Below, one piece after another: positions 24,723 through 35,200 of a stretch of DNA of 64,000 bases. A model generated the notes under the pieces. It was given only the letters and a program-made list of their open reading frames with translations. It had not been told where the DNA came from and did not search any database. Within the stretch, counting starts at the first letter, position 1, and every line of letters starts with the position of its first letter. The DNA is from Labilibaculum manganireducens (lineage in GTDB: Bacteria; Bacteroidota; Bacteroidia; Bacteroidales; Marinifilaceae): assembly GCF_002843385.1 (NCBI RefSeq), contig NZ_MVDE01000001.1, positions 1-64,000 on the forward strand. The letters run 5' to 3'. The position numbers were made by a program, and so were the translations under genes.

Positions 24723-24840
24723 CGCCGCTCTGTTACTCCGACCCCAAGGGGGAACAATGAGAGGAGTTGAACAGGCGGTGGCTATTACAAAAACGCATGA
24801 TGTTTCACCCCTAAATCCCCTGAAGGGGACTTTTGAAAAA
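24723..24840. repeat. REP-like block with long hairpin and CCCCTAAATCCCCTGAAGGGG element
   Basis: CCGCTCTGTTACTCC (24725-24739) pairs with GGAGTTGAACAGGCGG (24763-24778), with two small bulges, and encloses CCCC-AAG-GGGG. Then CCCCTAAATCCCCTGAAGGGG occurs at about 24809-24829, a form I associate with common dispersed Bacteroidota repeats. The block lies between the capsid and endolysin genes. Confidence 0.6.
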
Positions 24841-24850
24841 GCACCAATAC

Positions 24851-25381
24851 ATGTCAAGAGACTTACAACTACTGCACCCTGTAACAGCACAAAAAGCCAC
24901 ACTTGTAATTAATATGTGTAAGGCAAAAGGTGTTGATATTCTTGTTTACTGCACTCTTAGAACGCTTGAAGAGCAGGCAAAACTTTACAGACAAGGCCGT
25001 TCACGCGAAGTGATTGAAACAAAAATGAAGAATCTGAGAAATGCAGGTTATGATTTTTTGGCAGCTATTATTGAGGCAGTTGGTCCACAAAAGGGAAATA
25101 GGAAATTAACCAATGCAGCACCCGGCGAAAGCTGGCACAATTTGGGTTTCGCATTCGATGCTGTGCCGTTAATTGGAAAAGAACCTGCATGGGCTTACGA
25201 AGGTAACGAGGAATTGTGGAAGGTGTATGGATCGGTTTGCAAATACAATGGCCTGACATGGGGCGGTGACTGGAAGTTTATTGACTACCCGCATGCTCAG
25301 GAGCATACAGAAAGTAATCCGTTACGGGTTTACAATCCTGAAGCTTTAAAACGGCTGTTGAGTGAAAGGGGGCTGTTATGA
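24851..25381 (+). CDS. Endolysin, M15 (VanY-type) peptidase
   Basis: This 176-residue protein should cut the peptide stems of peptidoglycan at the end of infection. It has the M15 metal-binding layout: CTLRTLEEQAKLYRQGR, then APGESWHNLGFAFDAVP with His and Asp ligands, and WGGDWKFIDYPHAQ with the last His. ATG 24851 (SRDLQLLHPV) is chosen over 24833 because the latter lies inside the repeat block. It overlaps the next small membrane gene by 4 bp. Confidence 0.88.
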   Translation: MSRDLQLLHPVTAQKATLVINMCKAKGVDILVYCTLRTLEEQAKLYRQGRSREVIETKMKNLRNAGYDFLAAIIEAVGPQKGNRKLTNAAPGESWHNLGFAFDAVPLIGKEPAWAYEGNEELWKVYGSVCKYNGLTWGGDWKFIDYPHAQEHTESNPLRVYNPEALKRLLSERGLL

Positions 25382-25626
25382 CAATGCAGTGGTTAACTAT
25401 CGCTGTGATCAGCGGATCAGCGGGAATTATTCTGTACGGATTCAAAATGATGGTGGTAAGATTCGACCGACTGATTCAGGAGGTTCAGGGGTTAAAGGAG
25501 GTTACTGTAAGTCAGGATGCTAAAATTGGCGAAAACAAGCGAAGAATAGACGGCAATGACTCCCGGCTTAATGATCATGCAGATAGAATCAGGAAGGTTG
25601 AATTAAAGCAAGCATCATTTCATTAA
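25378..25626 (+). CDS. Small membrane protein, lysis-cassette (possible spanin/holin accessory)
   Basis: This 82-residue protein has one transmembrane helix (about 4-22, LTIAVISGSAGIILYGFKM) and then a coiled coil (about 30-75) facing the periplasm or cytoplasm. Overlap with the endolysin gene places it in the lysis cassette. The shape suits an inner-membrane spanin-type or accessory component, but no cognate outer-membrane lipoprotein was seen. Confidence 0.55.
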   Translation: MTMQWLTIAVISGSAGIILYGFKMMVVRFDRLIQEVQGLKEVTVSQDAKIGENKRRIDGNDSRLNDHADRIRKVELKQASFH

Positions 25627-25640
25627 AACACTCTTTAAAG

Positions 25641-26147
25641 ATGGCTAAAAAAGCATTTAAACAAACGAAAGTTGGTCAATGGCTGACTAAAAAAGCACCA
25701 GGCATTATCGATACAATCGGCGATGTTTTTCCGCCTGCCAAACTGCTGAGTAATCTGATTGGCTCTGAACCCTCGTTATCGAACGAGGATAAGCTTGAGT
25801 TTGAAAAATTATTGACTAACACCTACTTAAAAGAGTTGGAATACCATGAGCGGAATACCAATGGTGCCCGCGACATGTATGCAAGCAGTAAGGAAATGAC
25901 TGACTGGCTGGCGAAACGGATCATGAACTGGAACCTGCCCATGCTTGTGTTGTTAATCGGGATCAATATTGTTTGTCTGAACTATTTCGAAAGCATTGCG
26001 CTGGCATTAATTTCTAACATTATTGGTCACGTTATGCAGCTGTTGATTAATGAGCGCATTACGGTTGCCAATTTTTTTCTGGGAAGCTCGAAAGGGAGTA
26101 AAGACAAAACGCAGGAAATGTTATTTAAAAATGAAAATCACCTTTAA
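25641..26147 (+). CDS. Holin-like protein, 168 residues
   Basis: This protein has a helical soluble N-terminal half (about 1-90) and two hydrophobic segments (about 98-115 LPMLVLLIGINIVCL and 118-140 with ALALISNIIGHVMQLLI). Its style matches three-helix holins of gene-transfer agents and some tailed phages. It lies after the endolysin. A plausible holin, though the next gene is an alternative. Confidence 0.55.
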   Translation: MAKKAFKQTKVGQWLTKKAPGIIDTIGDVFPPAKLLSNLIGSEPSLSNEDKLEFEKLLTNTYLKELEYHERNTNGARDMYASSKEMTDWLAKRIMNWNLPMLVLLIGINIVCLNYFESIALALISNIIGHVMQLLINERITVANFFLGSSKGSKDKTQEMLFKNENHL

Positions 26148-26158
26148 AAATTAAAAAA

Positions 26159-26566
26159 ATGAAAAAATTACTCTGTTTTATGATGGTTGCCTTTATGGCA
26201 TTTGTGATTACTCCAATGATTGCCGTGGCTGAGACTGTGGCGAGTGCCGTGGTTGATAGTCCAACGGGATTAGACTTGGGCATTTACTTTGCAACATTAT
26301 CTGGTTTGGTAACTGCGGTAATATTGCTTACTCAATTTTTTAAGACTGCAATTGAAACTCACGGTATAAAGACTAATTATTTATCGTGGATTATTGCCCT
26401 TGTACTATCTATTGCCGGATACTTTCTACAGCTCGGAATGTTTTATGGCATGCCTTGGTACTGGATTCCCATTTACGCACTATCAGCGGGATTAATAGCC
26501 AACGGTATAGCAGGTAAACAGGTTGTTGAAGCTATACTCAGTTTATTCAATTCTAAAAACTTATAA
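26159..26566 (+). CDS. Membrane protein with signal-like N-terminus, possible holin
   Basis: A 135-residue protein with a signal-like N-terminal segment (KKLLCFMMVAFMAFVITPMIAVAE), and three further hydrophobic stretches (about 42-60, 77-98, 101-120). It may be the true holin or its partner. It directly precedes the tail tube gene (2 bp gap). Confidence 0.5.
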   Translation: MKKLLCFMMVAFMAFVITPMIAVAETVASAVVDSPTGLDLGIYFATLSGLVTAVILLTQFFKTAIETHGIKTNYLSWIIALVLSIAGYFLQLGMFYGMPWYWIPIYALSAGLIANGIAGKQVVEAILSLFNSKNL

Positions 26567-26568
26567 TT

Positions 26569-26997
26569 ATGGCCGCAACAGGAATTATTGATGGTGGTGA
26601 TATCATTGTAGCTGTTGAGAGTGCCGTTCCCGGCACATTCACACCAATTGCTCATTCCACCAGTTGTAAAATTACCACCTCCTCCTCATTCCGAGAGCGG
26701 AGAACTAAGGATACAAACGGAAAAGAAAAAGCTTTCGATGAAACTGAAACAACAATTAGTGTTGAAGCTCTTACCATTTACGGCAGTTATTCGTATTTCG
26801 ATTTGAAAGAAAAACAATTATCAGGAGCAGTATTAAATGTAAAGTACGCTCCTAAAACAGAAGATACAGGCGACAGATACGAAGAAGGGCTGTTCTTTAT
26901 TGAAAGTTTGGAACGTTCGGACAATGTTGCCGAAGACTCAAAAGTCTCGGTAACTTTTACTCAAAAAGAAAAGCCGGAGGTTAAAACTGTAGCTTAA
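26569..26997 (+). CDS. Tail tube protein
   Basis: This 142-residue protein matches major tail (TP901-1-type) proteins: IDGGDIIVAVESAVPGTFTPIAHSTSCKITTSS, RRTKDTNGKEKAFDETETTISVEALTIYG, and SLERSDNVAEDSKVSVTFTQKEKPEV. It would polymerise into the non-contractile tail. It precedes the tail chaperones and tape measure, the classic order. Confidence 0.8.
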   Translation: MAATGIIDGGDIIVAVESAVPGTFTPIAHSTSCKITTSSSFRERRTKDTNGKEKAFDETETTISVEALTIYGSYSYFDLKEKQLSGAVLNVKYAPKTEDTGDRYEEGLFFIESLERSDNVAEDSKVSVTFTQKEKPEVKTVA

Positions 26998-27065
26998 ATT
27001 AATAATTATCACTTATCAACAGAAGGCAATGTTCTTGCCTTCTGTTTTGTAAACTTTCAGAAATC

Positions 27066-27395
27066 ATGACAAACCAATCAGGAAAAAAACAAGAGCCAAG
27101 AACTACTTTGGTTTACAAAGGGGAAACTTACCCGTTTTACATTACTAACCGCGGAAGATATGACTTTGAAAATTCGGGTCATTCGGATGAGGCATTGCGT
27201 GCCGGAAACACCGGCTCTATGCTAGCACAGATTTATCATCAGCTAAGGGACTGTGCCAAGCGAGCCAGCATGCAGTTTGATGACAGTTTTGAAGATTTTA
27301 TTGATAATTCAGATCGCCACATTTTTGATGTTTTCGAAAAACTACTGGAAGCTAAAAAACAAATGCCTCAAGAGGACATCGAAAAAAAGGTATAG
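27066..27395 (+). CDS. Tail assembly chaperone, short form (gpG-type)
   Basis: This 109-residue protein precedes the tape measure gene and ends EDIEKKV with TAG at 27393-27395. The end of the gene carries the slippery heptamer A_AAA_AAG at 27383-27389. A -1 shift there joins it to the next frame and makes a longer chaperone, the arrangement of lambda G and GT. The protein is acidic and helical, as expected. Confidence 0.8.
   Translation: MTNQSGKKQEPRTTLVYKGETYPFYITNRGRYDFENSGHSDEALRAGNTGSMLAQIYHQLRDCAKRASMQFDDSFEDFIDNSDRHIFDVFEKLLEAKKQMPQEDIEKKV
27383..27389 (+). promoter_or_regulatory. -1 frameshift site A_AAA_AAG
   Basis: The zero-frame codons GAA AAA AAG end in the heptamer A_AAA_AAG, the strongest -1 slippery sequence known in bacteria (as in dnaX). 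After a -1 slip, reading resumes with GGT ATA GGT ACT and stays open for 120 codons to 27751. The zero-frame stop TAG follows two codons later, at 27393. Confidence 0.85.
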
Positions 27396-27427
27396 GTACT
27401 CCCGCTAAAACACTTAGTCTGACGGAA

Positions 27428-27751
27428 ATGCTTGCCATTGCTGTCGGTGAAATGGGGTTGAGTCTGGAGTCGTTTCTAAGCTTGACCCCATTTGAATTTC
27501 AAGAAGCATACATGTGCTTTTTGAAACGACAAATTAACGACAGGGAATGGGAGTACCTTAAATCGATGCGGGTAGCAAGATGGCAGATTTGGCGAACATT
27601 ATGCCCGCCAAAGTCAAAACAGATATCGTTGATGGATTTGGTTGAATTGCCAGGCGATAAAGAGGCTCTTGAACAATTAAAAGATACAAAAGAAGTAAGT
27701 ACTCAGGAACGATTTGAAGAATTGAATAAAAAATGGAGCAATGAGCGATAA
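27428..27751 (+). CDS. Tail assembly chaperone extension (T part of GT)
   Basis: The frame is open back to 27389 and is probably read mostly as the C-terminal 120 residues of a fused protein of about 228 residues. ATG 27428 is a nominal start. Content includes LSLTEMLAIAVGEMGLSLESFLSLTPFEFQEAYMCFLKRQ, typical of the T domain of tail chaperones. Its end overlaps the tape measure start by 11 bp. Confidence 0.75.
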   Translation: MLAIAVGEMGLSLESFLSLTPFEFQEAYMCFLKRQINDREWEYLKSMRVARWQIWRTLCPPKSKQISLMDLVELPGDKEALEQLKDTKEVSTQERFEELNKKWSNER

Positions 27752-30224
27752 AACATACAAATACATACTCGATTTCGCTGCAAAAACAGATAAGTTTTCG
27801 AAACAGGTTACTGGTGTTGAAGGCTTGTTAAAGAGTGCTGCTGTTGCTGCGGGCGCTCTTTTTGCTGCTGATAAGATTTTTGACGCAGCAGGTGCGGCGG
27901 GTGAGTATGCCTCCGAAATATCTACAATTCGACAAAACATAGAGAAGCTTCAAGGTGTTCAGGGTACCGCACTTAACGAAGCAACTGGGGGTGCAAAAGC
28001 TTTGGCTGATGCTTACGATGCTGATGTAAATGAGTCAATAATTGCCAGTAATGTATTGATGAAAACATTTCGGGATTCATCAAGCGATGCATTTAATGTG
28101 CTGAATAAAGGATTTGCCACAACCGCAAACAGCAACGGTGATTTTTTAAAGCAAGTGTCGGAATATGCTCCTCATTTTAAAGAGGCCGGATTGGCAGCTG
28201 CTGAAATGGTTGCGATTATTGCCGAGGGGAACAAGAATGGTATTTTTGACGATAAAGCAGCTGACGCTATAAAAGAAGGATCTATACGACTTCGTGAAAT
28301 GACCAAATCGACCAAGGATGCAATCGGTCAAATTGGCTTAAGTTCTACGCAAATACAAAAAGACATTTCGACCGGAGCAAAAAGCATGTTCGATGTTATG
28401 CAGGATGTCAGCAGGCAGCTGCAAACATTGCCAGCTCAAAGTCCGGCAGTAGGTGCCGCATTAGCAGATATTTTTGGAGGTCCCGGCGAGGACGGAATTG
28501 AGTTCATCAGAACATTGGCAGATATAAATGTTAATCTCGATGATGTTGTCAGCCATTCGGGAGCCTCGGCATCTGCACAAAAAGCATGGGCAGATCAGTT
28601 AAAGGAATTTCACACCCTAAGTGCAAATGTTTTTAAAGACTGGAACAAATGGATACTTAGTATTAAATCAAAAGCGCTGGGCTTTGCCACTGGCTTTGTT
28701 AATAACATGGATGATGTTGTTGATGTTTTAAAAATAGGAGCTTCAGGTTTAGTCGCCTATAAAACAGCTACCGTTTTAGCCAGTGTTGGAACTGCCAACT
28801 ATTCGCGCATAATGGTTCGTGCAAGAAAGGCACAGCAGGCACTTAACCTGGCTATGAAAAGTAATCCGATTGGCTTGGTTGCTGCCTTATTGGCAACCGC
28901 TGCGGCTGCTTATCTAACCTACAGCATTCACATTGATGGTGCAACAGCATCGCAAAAAAAATTCAATGAAGCGCAAGAGGATGGTGCGAAACTTTTGGCA
29001 GATGTTAGTTCTGTTGAAAGTACCTACAAGGTGATTAATCACCTGAACAGAAGACAGCTTGAAGACTTTAAAACAAGAGCACAGGAACAACTGACCGCTT
29101 GGGAGGACGTTCAGAAACAAGTAACAGAAACAACCTATCAGGAATACAAAAAGCGAAAAGCGGCAATTGTAAAAGAAATGGATGAAACGGTAAAAAAACT
29201 GGTTTCGTCGGGCGAGATGGAAGAATCGGAAGCAAAAAGACAAGCTGAAGCAACATCCGCTTATAAATTGAACCAACTAAAAAGATGGTTCAACGATACA
29301 GTATCTAAGCAAACAGGAGTTACAAGCACTGAGATTGTTGAAAATCAAAAACGATTAAAAAATTACATCAGCACTGCGGACAAAATGCTGGCTGTTGCTA
29401 AAAAAACAAAAAAGGAAATTGCGAAAGCTCCCGAAAAAATGGACATGCCCCGCATGGATTTAAGCGAGGAAGAGGTTGATTATGACCCTTTCGATATGTC
29501 GGATGCAGATGGAAGAGCTACTATGTACAGCGCTACTTTGGGAGAGTTGAATGAAAAGATAAGGCAGTCGATAGAGTGGAACAAACTATTTGGTAACAGC
29601 CATTTTTCAACTCAGGAGCAAATAAAGCTGACCGAAGACGCAATAAACTCTATGATTGAAAATGGCTTTAATGCGGCTGATCCGGCAGTGCAGGCATTAA
29701 TTGACAAGCTGGACGTGCTGCAAAAGAAATTTTCGGGGCCACAAAAGGCAATGGCGATGTTTGCCGACAGAATGGATGATATGAAAACCAAAGGTGCTGA
29801 AAGCTTTGGCGATTTGGCGAAAGCGGCAGGTAATGCAGCAAGGGAAATTATACGGGCATACATAGCTGAGGGGGTTGCCTCAATTATTAAAGATACTTTG
29901 AAATTTTACGGATGGACAGGGCCGGGCGCAATTGCTTTAGCAGCTGGTGCCGGAGCTGGTGCATCTACGCTGTTTAATACATTGATTCCTGCCTTTGCAG
30001 GCGGTGCTGTTGTCAGCGGTCCAACCTTGGCATTAACCGGAGAATATCCCGGCGCTATAAACAACCCGGAATGGGTGGGTAAACGATCGGAGATGTTGGG
30101 AGATATGAAAACAGCCGTTCGCGAAACAGGTGGCGGAGGTGGTAACTTCTCGTTCCGATTTGAGGATGGTGCCTTGGTTGCCTATTTAAATCATCAAAAC
30201 AGAAAAGTGGGAGGATTTGCATAA
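27741..30224 (+). CDS. Tape measure protein
   Basis: This 827-residue protein sets tail length and is released at infection. It is long and alpha-helical with hydrophobic segments (for example about 330-400 and 695-760), and has the start SDKTYKYILDFAAKTDKFSKQVTGVEGLLKSA of phage tail tape measure proteins. About 2.5 kb would correspond, at 1.5 angstrom per residue, to a tail of about 120 nm. A hydrophobic C-terminal region precedes a glycine-rich tail. Stop and next start share bases (TAATG). Confidence 0.85.
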   Translation: MSDKTYKYILDFAAKTDKFSKQVTGVEGLLKSAAVAAGALFAADKIFDAAGAAGEYASEISTIRQNIEKLQGVQGTALNEATGGAKALADAYDADVNESIIASNVLMKTFRDSSSDAFNVLNKGFATTANSNGDFLKQVSEYAPHFKEAGLAAAEMVAIIAEGNKNGIFDDKAADAIKEGSIRLREMTKSTKDAIGQIGLSSTQIQKDISTGAKSMFDVMQDVSRQLQTLPAQSPAVGAALADIFGGPGEDGIEFIRTLADINVNLDDVVSHSGASASAQKAWADQLKEFHTLSANVFKDWNKWILSIKSKALGFATGFVNNMDDVVDVLKIGASGLVAYKTATVLASVGTANYSRIMVRARKAQQALNLAMKSNPIGLVAALLATAAAAYLTYSIHIDGATASQKKFNEAQEDGAKLLADVSSVESTYKVINHLNRRQLEDFKTRAQEQLTAWEDVQKQVTETTYQEYKKRKAAIVKEMDETVKKLVSSGEMEESEAKRQAEATSAYKLNQLKRWFNDTVSKQTGVTSTEIVENQKRLKNYISTADKMLAVAKKTKKEIAKAPEKMDMPRMDLSEEEVDYDPFDMSDADGRATMYSATLGELNEKIRQSIEWNKLFGNSHFSTQEQIKLTEDAINSMIENGFNAADPAVQALIDKLDVLQKKFSGPQKAMAMFADRMDDMKTKGAESFGDLAKAAGNAAREIIRAYIAEGVASIIKDTLKFYGWTGPGAIALAAGAGAGASTLFNTLIPAFAGGAVVSGPTLALTGEYPGAINNPEWVGKRSEMLGDMKTAVRETGGGGGNFSFRFEDGALVAYLNHQNRKVGGFA

Positions 30225-32266
30225 TGGCATACGGATTACGACTTAGAGGAGAATGGCAGGATAAATTGGGCGGATTAACGCGTTTCGACATTACAGAACG
30301 CGATTACACAGGTAATGCAGAGGTAATGGAAATGCAGGAAGATCCGCTCACCATTGAACGTGCACAGCTAACTAACAAGTTTACGCCTACGATCGGTTCG
30401 GGTATTCAGTTAAAGGTTACGGCAACCTACGACGGGCAGTACATTTCCCTATACACAAAAGACAAGCAAAAGTTTAAAGGCAGCTTTTACAAAAACAATC
30501 AGCTGATTTGGACGGGTTATTTAAATTCTGAGGTGTACGGCGAGCAATTCGACCGCATGGCTGACTATCCGGTTACGCTCCAATTTAATGATGGTTTTAC
30601 CGTGTTGGAGCGCATCAAATTTTTGGATGCAAACGGCAATCCTTACACCGATTTGAAAACGGCTTGGGAAGTAATTTGGATTATCCTGGCTAAACTCGGA
30701 ATTGATTACAAATATGTTTATGTGGCTTGTGATATCTACGAAGAAAACATGAACACGCTGACCAGCCCTTTTCATCAGATGAAGGTGGACTGCAACAACT
30801 ATTACGACGAAAAGGGTGATGCGATGAATTGTCGTGAAGTTTTGGAAGCAATTGTAAAAGCACAGCGTGCTATTTGCTTTCAGAACGAAGGCTGTTTGAA
30901 TATTGTTTCCGTACCACTTTTAACAGGATCTTTCGAGCGTAGAAGATATACCAGCGAGGTTTCGGTTCAGGTGTTGCAAACGGTTAATCCTGTTATTACC
31001 GTACCTACTCAAGCTGATTGGTACGGCTCCGATCAGGCAATTGATATTCAAAGCGGATACAATAAAGCGACCTTAAAGTATTCGCCTTATTCGGCTGAGG
31101 AAGTTGTTGAAACTGGTGATTTTTCAGATATTGATTTGTGGGAAGGCGATCACTCGTGGGAGGATGTTGGCGACTATTTCGAGCTGCAAGGCGTTACTGG
31201 CCTAAAGGGTTGGACAATGTTAAACGGTACCAGCTTTTCGGGCACTAAAGAGGAAGAGGTTGACGAGAACGAAGTGTATATAAAATTGCCATTTGCGAAC
31301 GATTCGGCACAGATTTCTTTACTTGAAAATAATGAAAGCTCGAATTTAGTCACCGGGTCATTAACACAAGGATTTAAAGTAAGCTTTAAAATTTACATCG
31401 CTACAAAAGACAATGAATTCGATAATGATGAGGAGTCTAAAAAAGTAGTTCAATTGGCTGGTTACTTTGCTATTGAAGTGGACGGAAAACGACCAGAAGC
31501 CTTAAGCGATGACCCTTGGGTGTGGTCGGTAAACAGCTTTTTGAAAAAGTTCGGGGCTGATGGTTCTAATCAGAACATTGCTGATCAGTGGAAAGAAATA
31601 AACAGCATTATTCCCGGCAATTGTCCGCACGGTCGGGTTAAAATTCAAATCTTAAAAAAGTTTACCGCATTAAAAGATACATTAACCAATATGCCTGTAG
31701 ATTCTGGTACAATTAAACACATCCGCATTAAGGATATAGAGGTAGTTCCGATTAATCTTAGTCGATATACAGCGCAAAGCGGACGGATTGGCTTTAATGA
31801 AGGGGCTGTAGATTTCTCCGACCTTGAATTTAATGCCGAAATGGATGACGAATGGCTGAACGAGGCCGATGATATTGAAATGATTCACGGTGACAGCAAA
31901 GAAAATAACTGTACCGACAAAGGCGGTTTGCATTTACTGGATAACAGCTTTACAAGCGCTTGGAAAACACCTGTTGATGCGGTGTATTACGATATTGCAA
32001 AGCTGTATTTACGCTCTTATGTGAGCAATTACCGCGATAGTCTGCGACAACTGAGTGGCACTTTAGAAGCTCCTAACTTCTTTAACGGCGATGGATTAAA
32101 CATCAACGGAATACTCAGCTTTCATTCTGTACTTACTTATCCGAGTTCCTCATTAGGTGCTCGCAAATTGATGTTTATGGGCGGAACTTACAACGATAAA
32201 CGACAAACTTTGAACGGTACCTGGTTAGAGGTATTACCCGATGACTTAACGATTAACAGCTTATAA
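30224..32266 (+). CDS. Tail tip/baseplate-hub-type structural protein
   Basis: This 680-residue protein lies between the tape measure and fibre genes, where the distal tail and hub proteins are expected. The first 200 residues (MAYGLRLRGEWQDKLGGLTRFDITERDYTG and VLERIKFLDANGNPYTDLKTAWEVIWIILAKLGI) are a known feature of Bacteroidota phage tail proteins. No enzymatic motif was found. It may contact the fibre. I cannot assign a single named family. Confidence 0.65.
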   Translation: MAYGLRLRGEWQDKLGGLTRFDITERDYTGNAEVMEMQEDPLTIERAQLTNKFTPTIGSGIQLKVTATYDGQYISLYTKDKQKFKGSFYKNNQLIWTGYLNSEVYGEQFDRMADYPVTLQFNDGFTVLERIKFLDANGNPYTDLKTAWEVIWIILAKLGIDYKYVYVACDIYEENMNTLTSPFHQMKVDCNNYYDEKGDAMNCREVLEAIVKAQRAICFQNEGCLNIVSVPLLTGSFERRRYTSEVSVQVLQTVNPVITVPTQADWYGSDQAIDIQSGYNKATLKYSPYSAEEVVETGDFSDIDLWEGDHSWEDVGDYFELQGVTGLKGWTMLNGTSFSGTKEEEVDENEVYIKLPFANDSAQISLLENNESSNLVTGSLTQGFKVSFKIYIATKDNEFDNDEESKKVVQLAGYFAIEVDGKRPEALSDDPWVWSVNSFLKKFGADGSNQNIADQWKEINSIIPGNCPHGRVKIQILKKFTALKDTLTNMPVDSGTIKHIRIKDIEVVPINLSRYTAQSGRIGFNEGAVDFSDLEFNAEMDDEWLNEADDIEMIHGDSKENNCTDKGGLHLLDNSFTSAWKTPVDAVYYDIAKLYLRSYVSNYRDSLRQLSGTLEAPNFFNGDGLNINGILSFHSVLTYPSSSLGARKLMFMGGTYNDKRQTLNGTWLEVLPDDLTINSL

Positions 32267-32267
32267 T

Positions 32268-35200
32268 ATGACAGCACTTAATATATCGAAAAGGAAGATT
32301 TACAAGCGCAGGCGCGATGGTCAGGTGGCTCAGGGTTCTACCGTTTCGTCGGTTATTGCATCTACTGCCAGTAGTGGCGGTGTTGATCCTGTTGCTTTGC
32401 AGGATTATGCCAAAAAGGTTGATGTGCATGCACCTTCCCAAAAAGCTTTCTTAGATGCCCTTTCCATCAACTCCAACTACATAAAATACAACGCCCTTGG
32501 TGTATCGGTTGAAAATGCCGATCAGCTGGGCGGAGTTGTGGCGGGGAGTTATGCGCGAAAAGATGTTGCCAACACATACGGAGCCGACCAAACCATAAAC
32601 GCAGACCTTTACATAAACGGCAACATCATTCAAAACGGCTCGGCCTACGTAACACACGCCGAGCAGGTGCAGGTTGAGAGTAACCTAATACAGCTCAACT
32701 TAGGCGAACCCGGAAGCCAAATTACAGGAGTAATACCTGGTACAGCGATTGCCTTTTCGGGAATTGAAATTAACAGAGGCACTGCCGACCCCTACTACTT
32801 AGGAATAGTCGAGGGAGCAAATCCGCTCATTAAGCTGGGTAAAGCTTCAAGCTTGGTTACGGTTGCGGCGCGGGAGGATAACCCTCTCAATAATGGCGTG
32901 ATGGTTTGGGATGATGCGAACCACAGAATGAAAGCTTTGGCGGCGGCTCCGGATAGCGATAAGTTGGGTGGAGTTGTTGCAGTAAATTATGCGAGGACTG
33001 ATCAAGATGAATTTTTCAGCGGAAGTATAACAATAAAAAATGGGAGAGATTTTATATTAAGAGCACTAGCTGGTTCAATTGATTCTGGAGATATTGTTTT
33101 TGAAGATGGATCAGGGGTTGAATTACATAGACTTTATAGCGGCTTTGGAACTTTGAATTACAGAGCATTAGCCGGAATAACTTACGGACTTTATCACTCT
33201 GGAAATTCTAACCTATCAACAGTAGATTGGAAGGCTAAAAATATACTAGCATCTGGAAATGTAGGCTCTCCCGATTACGTTTCCGGATTAGCTGGTACTG
33301 ACTGGCGAATCACCAAATCAGGAGATGCTGAATTTGACAATTTAGAAATCAGAAAAGGTTTAACGGTACATGAGATTATTGTAGCTCGCGAAAGGTCTGT
33401 GAATGGTGGCATTATTACCTCTGTGGCTAACGGCACAGTTAAGAGCGTTGTAGGTGATGTAATTACCTTAAAGGGGCAATATAACAGCTGGGTAGTTGGC
33501 GATCGGGTTAGATTGCAGCAATGGGAAGCCAGCACCCGATACATGGAAGCTGAGGTTGTTGCAGTATCGGGAATGACTATCACACTCGGTAATTATATAA
33601 ACACCACCAGACCGCAGGCGAATGAGGACTTAGTACAGTGGGGGCATGTTTCAGATGCTTCCCGACAAAATTTTTTATACCAAACCGCCCGCGGAGCTGA
33701 TGCTGCTTATTTTTCCGTAATGCAAGGCGTAAACAGCTCTGATTTAACAAATAAACAAGTGTTGCGAATCGGCAACCTATCAGGCTACGCAAATGCCGGT
33801 TACGGAATAGCTTCTAAATACTCAGGTAAAACCTATTTCGAGCTTTCAAACAATGTAAAGACTATCGCAGGCATTGGTTTCGATGATGAAAAATTCACCG
33901 CCGGGAATGTTCAAATTAAAAAAACGGGTGATATCATTAATACAGGATCGGGCACACCTTATGCCTTTTACGGAAATGGGAATTTCTCGTTGGGGAAAGG
34001 GCAGATAGGCTATAATGCCGTTACTAATGTTGTAACTTTTGGGGCTAATGTAGCTCTAAATTGGCAGAATTACGCGGATAGTGCGGTTGATGCTGTTCAG
34101 GTTGGAGGGAAAAATAATTTTAAAAAAACAACACCAATAACCCAGTTAAGTGGTGGAGCTATTCCTTCGCGAGATGAAATCGAAGCCCCTAACGGATTTA
34201 AGATGGTTGGTGTTAGTGGTGTGACAACTGGCAGCGTTCGTGTAGGCTTAGTCATTTCTGATAATGGAGAGCATACTTTTAGCTTTTGGGCTAAAACTAA
34301 TGGAGTAACAGAAGTTTTGGAATTTGATTTCGGTGATTCGTACGCAGGTGCTAGAACAATCACAGGAACATGGCAATATTTTACAATAACGCGAACAGTA
34401 CCGAACTACGGGGATGGGTCGGTTTATTGTTTTATCGATATAACTAGCATTGCTTACAGCTGGTATTATTTCAAAGATGTAAAGATAGAAAAAGGAAACA
34501 AAGCAACCGACTGGACTCCTGCTCCCGAAGATGTGGATGCCAGTATTGCGACCAAAATAACAGGTGCCGAGGCAACTGTTATTACCAACAACACAATAGC
34601 CACCACCAACCTTTTAGCCCAAAATTTACAAGTGCAAATGGCTAATGTGACAGGTACGTTGTCGGCATCGCAAATAGATGCCTTAAGTATCACGGGCGAT
34701 AAAATTGCGTCGGGAACAATAACAACAACAAAATTAGCAGCCCTAACCATTACGGCTGAAAAAATAGCAAGTGGAACTATCACGGCAGATAAGCTGAACG
34801 TAACATCCGTTCAGGCATCTTTAATCACAACCGACTACATCGAAGGTTTAAGTCTTGATTTTGATAGGGGAACCATTGCTGCCTTTAGTATTAATTCTAA
34901 TTATCTGCGAGGCGGAAGCACAATAGGAGGTGGCTTTGCAGGCGTTGAGTTGAATGCAAATCCTTCGGATGAAGGATATATTAGAATGTATAGAGATGGA
35001 AGTAATACCGCATCTAGAGTAGGCATTACCTTCGGTATAGAGTCAAATCATGACGAATCAGCAATTTTTTCATCAGCCGCATACGGCGAATACGCATTAG
35101 GTTTAAATTTAGTATCGCAGGAAAATATTGCGATTAAAAGCGGAAATGGTGTAGCTATATCAGCAGTAAATGAGGTCTCTCTGTATGCCGGAAACAATAA

